Below are positions 7,589 to 16,000 of a DNA stretch of 51,915 nucleotides, in pieces. The stretch is from contig DAIDHB010000276.1 in NCBI GenBank assembly GCA_027452145.1, forward strand, positions 1-51,915, read 5' to 3'. The DNA is from Planctomycetales bacterium (GTDB lineage: Bacteria; Planctomycetota; Planctomycetia; Isosphaerales; Isosphaeraceae). A program made the translations under genes and the position numbers. The notes beneath the pieces are model-generated. The model worked only from the letters and a program-made list of their open reading frames with translations, was not told the DNA's origin and did no database searches. The number at the start of each line of letters is the position of its first letter. Position 1 is the stretch's first letter.

Positions 7589-8947
7589 TCAGGCGTGGAT
7601 CGAGTAGCCCCGCCGGTAGTGGCGGCGGATGTACTGGTCGGCCTCGGGGCAGTTCTTCGCCTTCATGGCCTCGGCGTCCCACTGGATGGGCTTGCCGGCC
7701 TTGAGTGCGACCACGCCCAGCAGCACGGTCTCGGTGAGCCGGCCGGCGTACTGGAAGTTCGACATCGGCTTGTTAGGGTTGTTCTCCTTGATCCCCTCGA
7801 CCCACTCGGTGAAGTGGCCGGGCGAGCGCGGGAGGCTGGGCTCGGGCTTCTTCACGTCCTTGAACTGGTCCTTCGGCAGGAGGACGTGCTCGGCGCCGTA
7901 GTCGTTCTGCGAGTAGAACGATCCCTTCTCGCCGACGATCAGCAGGCCGCTTCCCTCGGCCTTCGCGCCGTGAAGGTGCTGCCAGTAGGCCCGCTTGTCC
8001 TCGGGGAGCTTGTCGCCGCCGTCGTACCAGGTGAGCGACAGCGGGCCGCGGCTACCGCGTGCGCCGAACCTGGTGCGGATGATCGACCAGGTCGGGTAGC
8101 TGGCGTGGTCGACGATGCCCGAGGTATCGAGGACCTCGACCTCCTCGGCGTCGAACAGCTCGAACGACATGCAGGCGATGTTGATCGTGTGGCACGCCAT
8201 GTCGCCGAGGGCCCCGGTGCCGAAGTCCAGCCAGCCGCGCCACTTGAATGGCTGGTAGTCGGGGTGGTACGGCCGATCGTGCGCCGGGCCGAGGAACTCG
8301 TACCAGCGGACGTTGTTGGGGATACCCGGCGTGTCCTTGGGCCGGGCCATGCCCTGCGGCCAGATGGGGCGGTTGGTCCAGACGTGGATCTCCTTGATCG
8401 GCCCGAGCACGCCCGATCGCAGCAGCTCGACGCCCGAGCGGAAGCCGTCGTGGGCCGTGCCCTGGTTGCCCATCTGGGTGACGAGGTGCTTCTCGGCCGC
8501 GAGGGTGCGCATCACCCGGGCCTCCTCGATCGACCAGGTGAGCGGCTTCTGGCAGAAGCAGTGCTTGCCCATCCGCATCGCCATCACGCTGGCGGGCGCG
8601 TGGGTGTGGTCGGGCGTGCTCACGGTGACGGCGTCGATCTTGTCGCCGAGCTCCTCGAGCATCTTGCGGAAGTCGTAGTACTTCTTGATGTTCTTGTGCT
8701 TCTCGGACAGCCGGCCGGCCATCTTGTTGAGCGTGTTGTCGTCGACGTCGCAGAGCCCGAGGACGTCGCCGTGCTCGCCCGCGTCGCGGGTGTCGCTGTC
8801 CCCCTTGCCGCCGACGCCGATGCAGGCGAAGCGGACCCGCTCGCTGGGCGGGGGGGACATCGTCCGGATATAGCCCGGCGCACCGCCAAGCAAGAACGGG
8901 CTGCTGCCCGCGATCGCGGTCTGCTTCAGGAAATCGCGACGATCCAT
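7589..8947 (-). CDS. Gfo/Idh/MocA-family oxidoreductase with Tat signal
   Basis: A 452-residue NAD(P)-dependent oxidoreductase. The N-terminus MDRRDFLKQTAIAG is a twin-arginine signal followed by a short hydrophobic stretch, so it is likely exported. The Rossmann nucleotide-binding motif is GVGGKG at 44-49; the family motif in which EKP is replaced by QKP is seen as CQKPLT at 132-137; HTHAP at about 114-118 is also typical. The C-terminal half is the GFO/IDH/MocA alpha/beta substrate domain. Planctomycetes carry many such exported paralogues, thought to act on sugars or sugar acids; the substrate here is unknown. The start at 8947 was chosen for the Tat motif and a GGAGG eight bases upstream; an in-frame start at 9001 would add 18 residues ahead of the signal and is unlikely. 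Confidence 0.93.
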   Translation of the reverse strand: MDRRDFLKQTAIAGSSPFLLGGAPGYIRTMSPPPSERVRFACIGVGGKGDSDTRDAGEHGDVLGLCDVDDNTLNKMAGRLSEKHKNIKKYYDFRKMLEELGDKIDAVTVSTPDHTHAPASVMAMRMGKHCFCQKPLTWSIEEARVMRTLAAEKHLVTQMGNQGTAHDGFRSGVELLRSGVLGPIKEIHVWTNRPIWPQGMARPKDTPGIPNNVRWYEFLGPAHDRPYHPDYQPFKWRGWLDFGTGALGDMACHTINIACMSFELFDAEEVEVLDTSGIVDHASYPTWSIIRTRFGARGSRGPLSLTWYDGGDKLPEDKRAYWQHLHGAKAEGSGLLIVGEKGSFYSQNDYGAEHVLLPKDQFKDVKKPEPSLPRSPGHFTEWVEGIKENNPNKPMSNFQYAGRLTETVLLGVVALKAGKPIQWDAEAMKAKNCPEADQYIRRHYRRGYSIHA

Positions 8948-9121
8948 GCTCGATCCTCCGGGGAACTCGGTGATCTGGGGTGGGATGTCGAATCGGCCCA
9001 CGACGCGGCCGGATGTCCGACGATCCTGACAGCATGCCCGAGCCGGGTGTCCGCCGCAACCGGGTAGGCGTCGCGAAACGAACGCGCGAGGACGGAGGAT
9101 GTCGTCGCCGTCGGGCCTTCC

Positions 9122-11914
9122 CTATTGCCGTGAGCCGAGCGACTGGAGCAGCGCCGCCATCCCTTCGAAGAGTGCTCCCAGCTCGCCGGCCGCCTCGGCG
9201 GGGGCCTCGATGACGACCTTGCCCGACGGCTCGCGCCGCACCTGGAGCTGCGAGAACAGGTCGCGGACGCGCGTTGCCCCGCCGCCGTGCACGGACCCAT
9301 TGGACGGCGTGCCGGTGGACGGCAGGGGCTCGGTGGGGGCAGGCTCGTACACGGGCGGGGTCTCCGCTTCCGGCTGGCCGGACGGAGGCGCCGGCGCGGC
9401 CTCGGCGGCGGCTGCCGCGCGGCTCACCGTCGTGGCGGTCGTCGGCTCGGGCGCCGGAATGTCCTGCGATTCGTCGGCCGCCTCGATCATCTCGTCGATC
9501 GGGTCGGCGACATCGTCGCTGACGTCGAGGTCATGGTCGTCGTCCTCGGCCTCGGCGGTCTCGGCCTGGGCCTCGGCCTGGCCGCCCCTGGCGGCCACGA
9601 CCGCGATGGCCGACGGGTCGATCAGCTTCTGGACCCTCGCCAGGAAGTTCGACGACTCGCCGAACCGGACTGTTTCGGTATCGCCGTCGAACAGCCCCTT
9701 GAAGAACGCCTGCTTCGTGTCGACCAGCACCGAGATCCGCGACTCGATCCCCTGCTCGCTGACGAGGTTGTAGACGTCGATCGGCTTGCGCTGGCCCAGG
9801 CGATAGACCCGGCCGATCCGCTGCTCGAGCACCGCGGGGTTCCACGGGAGATCGAGGTTGATCACGCAGTTGGCCGCGCGCTGGAGGTTCAGCCCGACGC
9901 CGCCCGCGTCGCTGGAAAACAGGATGCGGAAGCTCGGGTCGTCGTGGAACTCGACGATGTTCTGCGTGCGCCGCTTCTGGTTCTCGGCACCCGTGAAGAA
10001 CCCGGCGCGCAGGCCCGGCCCGGCGAGCAGGTCGCGCACGGCCCAGTGCGCCAGGGTGAGCATCCGCCGCCACTGGCTGAACACGACGACCTTGCGTCCC
10101 TGGCCCAGCACGAGCTGCTGCACGAGCTGCCGCAGCTCGGCGAGCTTGGGCGTGGCGAGTCCCTGGAGCGTGGCCTCATCCGGGCCGCGGTCGCGGATCG
10201 TCGGCCAGACGTCCTCGAACTGGAGCTGCGCCAGTCCGTTGCAGATGATCCGCTGGAGCGTGAGCAGGCTCATCAGCCGCAGGAATTCGGCCTGGGTGAG
10301 CGGCCGGTTCATCGCCTTCTGCATCAGGATCACGATCGGCTGGTCGAGCTCGTCATGAGCGGCCCGCTGGGCCTCGGTCAGCTCGATGGGCACGCGGGTA
10401 TCAGTGCGCGGTGGGAGCTGGTCGAGCACGTCGCGGCGGACGCGGCGGAGCATGCAGTGGCGCAGCCGGTCGCGGATCGTGCCCAGGTGCCGCACGCCGA
10501 CGACCTCGTTGCGGCCGTCCTCGCGGATCGAATGAAGCGCGCCGAGCCGCCACTTTGGCTCGAGCGCCATGTCGTCAACCCACTCGACGACCGATGCCAG
10601 CTCGTCGATCCGGTTCTCCATCGGCGTGCCGGTGAGCACCAGGCGATAGGGTGGAGTCAGCCCCTTCACCGAGAGCGCGGTCTTGGTCGCCCAGTTCTTG
10701 ATCCGCTGCGCCTCGTCGAGCACGACGAGGTCCGGCTCCCACGCCCGGACGATCTCGAGGTCGCGCAGAAGCTGCTCGTAGTTGACGATCAGAAAGCCTT
10801 CCTTGCGCGCGGCATAAAGAGCCTGGCGTTCGGCGGGCGAGCCCTCGACGATCTCGATCGGCAACTCCGAGAACGTCGCCCATTCGCGCGCCCACTGGGG
10901 CTTGAGGCTTGCCGGCGTGATGATCAACCCGCGGCGGACGCGCCCGCTCCGCCAGAGCACGCCGCACGCGGCGATCGCCTGCGCGGTCTTGCCCAAGCCC
11001 ATGTCGTCGGCGAGCAGCAGACGGCCCTCGCCCAGGAACCGGAGCACGCCGTCGCGCTGATAGGGATAGAGCGGCCGCTTGAGCGTGTGCAGCCCCTGGC
11101 GGAACTCGGCCGGCGAGAGCGCCTGCTCGACAGTCAGGTGCAGGCGCTGGCGCTCGCGGAGCAAGAGCGCCCGGATGGCCGGGTCGTGCCGCAGGCCCGA
11201 GGTGCGCGCCGGGATCGCGGCGAGCAGGTCGTCGACGAGCGCCAGCCGCCGCTTGGGCTCGGAATGATGCGCGTTCTTGAGCGTGGCGACCCCGTCGCGC
11301 GGCGAGCGGAACCACCGTAACGCCTGGGCGGCGCGGGCCGAGCGCGCGGCGACCGATTCGGTCTCGCCCCGCCACCCGACGCGCTCCATCCAGTCGCCCG
11401 TGCCGGTCAGCGGCCGGATCGGATCCCACCACAGGCCGACCCGGCCCGGCGGCTCGCCCCACTCCTGCTCCTTGACGGCCTGCTGGAGCAGCCGCGGCCG
11501 GGAGTAGAGGTGCTCGAGCGCCGTCAGGGCGTGCTTGCAGAGGCCCAGCGAATTCCGCAAAAAGTCCGGGCAGTCGCACCGGGCCTCGACGGGGTCGACG
11601 CCCATCAGCACCGTGCGATAGGGCCGCGAGCCCGAGCCCGGCCGCCGCGTCGACCAGAGTCCCAGCCACCGGTCGTCGGGGGGCCGCGCCTCGACCCGCA
11701 GCTTCTCCTCGCGGCTCGCGTCGATCCGGCGGAGGATCGCGTCCATCGCCTCGACCCGCACGTTCCACTCGGCGGCCGGCACGATCGTCAGGGCGTGCCG
11801 CGCCAGGATCTCGGGCGGGATCTTCCCGGTCCGTTTGAACGCCCGGCCCACCAGGGTTTCAAATGCCTCGGCATCCTCGACGCGTATCTCGACCTCGCTC
11901 GGGGCGGTGGACAT
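9122..11914 (-). CDS. SNF2-family helicase with N-terminal SWIM zinc finger
   Basis: A 930-residue DNA-dependent ATPase. Residues 113-128 form a SWIM zinc finger (C113, C115, C126, H128). The SNF2 ATPase core spans about 280-745: Walker A DDMGLGKT at 303-310, DEAQ box at 400-403, LTGTPMENR at 427-435, then the helicase C domain with SSDAGGVGLNLQ at 667-678 and the arginine-finger motif QRIGRVYRLGQ at 698-708. After it comes an acidic, Ala/Pro-rich low-complexity linker (about 775-880) and a short C-terminal domain ending at GSRQ. It should remodel protein-DNA or RNA polymerase complexes. The start is not certain: in-frame ATGs at 11929 and 11962 add 5 or 16 residues, and none has a strong Shine-Dalgarno. 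A frame open to 13474 overlaps dapF and is not coding. A weak TTGTCC...TAATAT pair (14-base spacer) lies at 11974-11999. Confidence 0.93.
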   Translation of the reverse strand: MSTAPSEVEIRVEDAEAFETLVGRAFKRTGKIPPEILARHALTIVPAAEWNVRVEAMDAILRRIDASREEKLRVEARPPDDRWLGLWSTRRPGSGSRPYRTVLMGVDPVEARCDCPDFLRNSLGLCKHALTALEHLYSRPRLLQQAVKEQEWGEPPGRVGLWWDPIRPLTGTGDWMERVGWRGETESVAARSARAAQALRWFRSPRDGVATLKNAHHSEPKRRLALVDDLLAAIPARTSGLRHDPAIRALLLRERQRLHLTVEQALSPAEFRQGLHTLKRPLYPYQRDGVLRFLGEGRLLLADDMGLGKTAQAIAACGVLWRSGRVRRGLIITPASLKPQWAREWATFSELPIEIVEGSPAERQALYAARKEGFLIVNYEQLLRDLEIVRAWEPDLVVLDEAQRIKNWATKTALSVKGLTPPYRLVLTGTPMENRIDELASVVEWVDDMALEPKWRLGALHSIREDGRNEVVGVRHLGTIRDRLRHCMLRRVRRDVLDQLPPRTDTRVPIELTEAQRAAHDELDQPIVILMQKAMNRPLTQAEFLRLMSLLTLQRIICNGLAQLQFEDVWPTIRDRGPDEATLQGLATPKLAELRQLVQQLVLGQGRKVVVFSQWRRMLTLAHWAVRDLLAGPGLRAGFFTGAENQKRRTQNIVEFHDDPSFRILFSSDAGGVGLNLQRAANCVINLDLPWNPAVLEQRIGRVYRLGQRKPIDVYNLVSEQGIESRISVLVDTKQAFFKGLFDGDTETVRFGESSNFLARVQKLIDPSAIAVVAARGGQAEAQAETAEAEDDDHDLDVSDDVADPIDEMIEAADESQDIPAPEPTTATTVSRAAAAAEAAPAPPSGQPEAETPPVYEPAPTEPLPSTGTPSNGSVHGGGATRVRDLFSQLQVRREPSGKVVIEAPAEAAGELGALFEGMAALLQSLGSRQ

Positions 11915-12139
11915 CGGCTCGGCTCGCATTCTCAATCGGAGGCGGCGGGGATTCGGGTTCATCTCGCGGCACAATATTATTCCCGCTCGCCGGGGACAAG
12001 GCCAGTCGTCGACGGCGCCGCAATTCCTTGTCCGAGCGCCTTCGTCGTGATACCTTGATCCGTGCCGCCGATCGACGCCGCCAGGAGATGAGCAACGATC
12101 GCGGGTCACAAGATCACCCACCGACGGGGCGGACGCGCG

Positions 12140-12976
12140 ATGCGATTCACCAAGATGCACGGCCTCGGGAACGACTACGTCTATGTCAGCACCTTCGACC
12201 AGCCGGTTCCGGCCGATCCGGCCCGGCTGGCGGTGGCCGTCAGCGACCGCCATTTCGGCATCGGCGGCGACGGGCTGATCCTCATCATGCCGTCGGAGAG
12301 GGCCGACGCGCGGATGCGCATGTTCAACGCCGACGGCTCCGAGGGCGAGATGTGCGGCAACGGCGTGCGCTGCGTCGCCAGGTATCTCCACGACCACGAC
12401 CTGGCGCGGAAGGACCGCGTCACGATCGAGACCGGCCGGGGCATTTTGACCCTGGACCTCGACGTCGTCGCCGGCAAGGTGCGCGGGGTCCGCGTCGACA
12501 TGGGCGCCCCGATCCTCAAATCGAGAGAAATCCCCACCACCCTCCCGGGCGATCCGCCGGTGAACGCTCCGTTGCGCGTCGGCGACCGCGAATTCGCCGT
12601 GACGGCTGTCTCGATGGGAAACCCGCACGCGGTGATCTACGTCGACGATGTTGCGGAGTTTCCGCTGGAGGAGCTCGGTCCGGCGATCGAGAACCACCCG
12701 GCGTTCCCTCGGCGGGTGAACGTCCACGTCGTCGAGGTGTACGACCCGGGCGAGGTCCGAATGCGGACCTGGGAGCGGGGCTCCGGGATCACTCTGGCGT
12801 GTGGCACCGGCGCGTGCGCCGTGTGTGTGGCCGGGGTGCTGACCGGGCGTTCGGGCCGGAAGATCCAGGCCCACCTCCCCGGCGGCGACCTCGAGCTGGA
12901 ATGGCGCGACGACGATGCCCCCGTCTTCATGACCGGCCCGGCGACCGAGGTCTTCTCGGGCGAATGGCCCGATTGA
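12140..12976 (+). CDS. dapF: Diaminopimelate epimerase
   Basis: A 278-residue cytoplasmic enzyme that interconverts LL- and meso-diaminopimelate for lysine and peptidoglycan synthesis. Both catalytic cysteines are present: C72 in MCGNGVRC and C221 in ACGTGACA. Other family motifs are MHGLGNDY (6-13), FGIGGDGL (39-46) and MGNPHAV (159-165). Length is normal for the family. It is divergent from the SNF2 gene (225 bases between starts) and is followed after 120 bases, through three stem-loops, by the tandem membrane-protein array. The shared strand means read-through into the array is possible unless those hairpins stop it. Confidence 0.97.
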   Translation: MRFTKMHGLGNDYVYVSTFDQPVPADPARLAVAVSDRHFGIGGDGLILIMPSERADARMRMFNADGSEGEMCGNGVRCVARYLHDHDLARKDRVTIETGRGILTLDLDVVAGKVRGVRVDMGAPILKSREIPTTLPGDPPVNAPLRVGDREFAVTAVSMGNPHAVIYVDDVAEFPLEELGPAIENHPAFPRRVNVHVVEVYDPGEVRMRTWERGSGITLACGTGACAVCVAGVLTGRSGRKIQAHLPGGDLELEWRDDDAPVFMTGPATEVFSGEWPD

Positions 12977-12979
12977 ACC

Positions 12980-13003
12980 GTAGGTCGGGCAGTCCTGCCC
13001 GAC
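12980..13003 (+). repeat. REP-like palindrome, copy 4
   Basis: GTAG, then GTCGGGCA (one G shared), loop GTCC, TGCCCGAC: a perfect 8-bp stem starting four bases after the dapF stop codon. Stem and 5' tetranucleotide are identical to copy 3 near 7456-7479, only the loop differs. A position just behind a stop codon is usual for REP elements. Confidence 0.68.
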
Positions 13004-13012
13004 GTCTTCAAC

Positions 13013-13033
13013 CGGGCCGGCCTGACCGGCCCG
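13013..13033. repeat. Second palindrome behind dapF
   Basis: CGGGCCGG, loop CCTGA, CCGGCCCG: a perfect 8-bp stem, 9 bases after the REP-like copy and 13 bases before the next hairpin. Its core differs from the REP-like core. It may belong to a second palindrome family or simply add to a 3'-end structure. Confidence 0.45.
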
Positions 13034-13046
13034 ACGCATAAGCTCT

Positions 13047-13074
13047 GTCAGGCCGGAAAGCCTGACCTTCTTTG
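13047..13074 (+). terminator. Stem-loop with T-rich tail between dapF and the array
   Basis: GTCAGGC, loop CGGAAA, GCCTGAC (13047-13066), followed by CTTCTTTG. A 7-bp GC-rich stem and a T-rich tail are compatible with a rho-independent terminator or attenuator. It ends 22 bases before the first array start codon, so it could control how much of the dapF transcript reaches the array. No clear separate promoter was seen between it and 13097. Confidence 0.4.
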
Positions 13075-13096
13075 ACGTCTCCAGGATGCGACGACC

Positions 13097-16000
13097 ATGT
13101 CCGACTCCGTCGGCCCCGGCAATCGCCGGGCGAGGCTCCGTCATCGTCTCCGACAAAAGTCCGCCCTTCGCACGGCGCGGGTTGCGGCGACCTCGGCCGC
13201 GGCGACGCTGGGCTTCCTGGCTGCCGTCCTGGGCGGCTGGTGGGCATATTCGGAGTGGCGGCTCGGCCGGATCGAGCTGACGAACCGGGGGCCGGTGGCG
13301 ACCGTCCGGGTCCTCGGCGAACGATTCGACGAGCCGGTCCTGGAGCCGTTCGAGGTTACCCAGAGTCATACCCTGGCCCTGCCCGACGGCGATTACCGGC
13401 TGCGCATTGATGCCGATGGCCGCCTGGGCCGGACGTCTCGCGTGGCCGTGAACCGGGGCGAGACGATCAAGCACCGGATCACGCTCGAGGAGGGGCGGCT
13501 GCTGGGGCAGGAGATCGACCAGTTCCGGAATTCCCGGGCCTACTGGTGGCGCGACGAGCCGATGCCCTACGCCAGGACGACCGTGGCGCTCGAGCTGACG
13601 CCCGGTAAGTCAGACCTCGTCGAGCTCGGCGGCCGCACCCTGCTCCGCCGCGACGGAGCGACCGGCAGGGTGGTCTGGGACGCGGTCGAGCCGGCGAGTC
13701 CCCACGAACCCGGCCGCGACCCGTCCCGGTGGATCCGGCCGATCTCCCGTCGCCACTGGTTCGTCTCGATCGTCGAGCCGGCCGTGGATCTCGACGGCGA
13801 CGGCACGCGCGATGTGCTCCTGACCTTCTCGGAGGGCCCGGGATTCCTCGCGATCTCGGGCGCGGACGGGTCGATGATCTGGAACCACGTCGCCTCGGCC
13901 GATGGCCCCGGCGGACCGCGGCCGGATGGTCCCGAGCGGCCCGGTCCGCTCCAGCCCGCGAGCCGGCGGGCGAACCTCATCGGCGAACCCGCTCTCTCGG
14001 ATGTCGACGGCGACGGTACCCCTGACGTCATCGCCACCATTAGCTTCACGGAGTTTCCGGCCGAGATCGAGCGTCGGACCGGAAAGCCCGTAACGAACTC
14101 GACTCCCTTCCTTTCTCAAAGGCTCGTGCAGGCCATCTCAGGACGCTCGGGTCGGCGAATCTGGACATCGCCGATCGACCCTGCCTATCGATCGATCAAC
14201 TTCCGGACGCTGGGGCCCGCGGTTCCAATTCGTGGCCGGCGATCGTCGTGGCTGGGCTTCCTCGATCGCACGCGGTACCTGGTGCTCTACCCTGCCACGG
14301 GACGCCCTCGATCGAGTCCGATCGAGCTGGGCTTCGAGCCGGTTCGAGCCCTCCAGCACGCGGACCTCGACGGCGACGGCGAGCCGGATGTCCTGGCCCT
14401 GGGGCCCGGCCCCGCCGTTAACCAGCAGTCGCTCGCGGCGTTCTCGGTCGCTACGGGCGAGAAACTGTGGACGGCGGCCGCGGCTGCGCCCTACTCGCAA
14501 CCAGGTTACGTGGGCCCGCGGAAGTTGTGGCCCTGGCTGTTCGACCTCGACGGCGACGGGCAGACGGAGGTGATCGTCCCCGACTCGGGCCCGCTGCTGC
14601 CGAAGCTGGCTTTCCGGGGCGTCACCGTGATCGACGGCCGATCCGGTCAGCCGCGATGGACACGCCCGATGATGCTCGACAATGGAATCCACGTCGACGA
14701 ACTGCATCACCTGGTCGAGGCGCCCGACCTCGACGGCGACGGCGTTCATGATCTCGTCGCCCTGTCGCGTTCCGAGGGCCGCAACCCGCCCGCGACCCGA
14801 GGCGGCCCGCGATCCGAGCCCGTGCAGGTGTACGCCGACGCCCTCTCCGGGCGTGCCGGCCGGCTCCTCTGGACCTGGCACGTCGATCTCCAGCACGAGA
14901 AGTACGCGATATTGTGGGAGCCCCGATGGTGGGGTCGCGGTCCGGACGGCTGGCCTGTGCTAGGGATTCCGCTGGGCGGCGTGGATCCGCGGGAAGCCGG
15001 GCCGCCTTCCGATCCCAGTTTTTTCCATCCCGCCACGGTGCACGTCCTCGGGGCCTCGACCGGGCTCGAGCAGAACCGCGTCTCCGGCCTGAGCCGGGCC
15101 GCCGTGGCCGATCTGGACGGTGACGGCCTGCCGGACATCTGGGGCGAGTGCGAGGGCCAGCTCCGCGCGTACCGGGGCGAGCCGCCCGAATGCTGGCGGG
15201 CCCTCCGCGGCGTTTCCGGAGGCAACTGGCTCACCCCGATGGAGCTGGAGCTTAAGCCCCCATCCGACCTCGACGGTGACGGCATCACCGATGTAATGAG
15301 CTCGGACACGGACGAGGCGACGGGGCACGCGACCGGGAGCGCCCGGTCGGGGCGCGACGGGCACCTGATCTGGAAGACGGTGCTCCAGGCGCCCTGGTTC
15401 TGGTCGGCCGGAAAGGGTCGCTCGTACGGGATGACGATACTCACTCCGCCGCACGGCGACCTGGATGGCGACGGCACGCCCGACGTCATCGCCCAGCGCG
15501 GGGTCTACAACGCCGATCCGGCCGGTCGCGAGCCCGCGTCGTTTCCGCTCCAGGCCCATTCGGGCCGCGACGGCCGCCTGCTCTGGAACGCGGGGCCGCT
15601 CCGGCTGGGATTCGAGGCGCACGGAGACACCCAGATCGTCAAATTCGAGCCCCGAGTCTTCGGTCCCGGCGAGCCGCCCGACCTGCTGGTCTTCCATCGA
15701 AGTCCGTTCGCCAAGTCGACCGCCCAGACAGCCAGCCCGAGGGTTTTCGCCGGCATTGTGGAGCAGATGCGGATTGCCCGCATCGACGGCCGGACGGGCC
15801 GCGTCGTCTGGGACTGGCCGCTGGAGGACCACAGCTCGAGTGTGAGGTTCCAGCAGCCCGAGATGCCCAGGCTCGGCGACCTCGACGGCGACGGCCGCCT
15901 CGACACGGCCCTGATGTGCACCCCGAGCCAGGGGACTCCACCGGCCGAGTTCGAGCTGCGGGCGATCTCGCTCCGCGACGGCAAGGCCATCTGGTCTCGC

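Noticed and set aside
11974..11999. Promoter TTGTCC...TAATAT for the SNF2 gene
   Set aside because: The spacer is only 14 bases and other weak pairs can be found in the same intergenic region, so it was mentioned but not listed as a feature.
11915..13474. N-terminal extension of the SNF2 gene by about 500 residues
   Set aside because: It would lie antisense to dapF and to the start of array gene 1 and shows no domain. Real similarity starts near residue 1 of the 11914 start.
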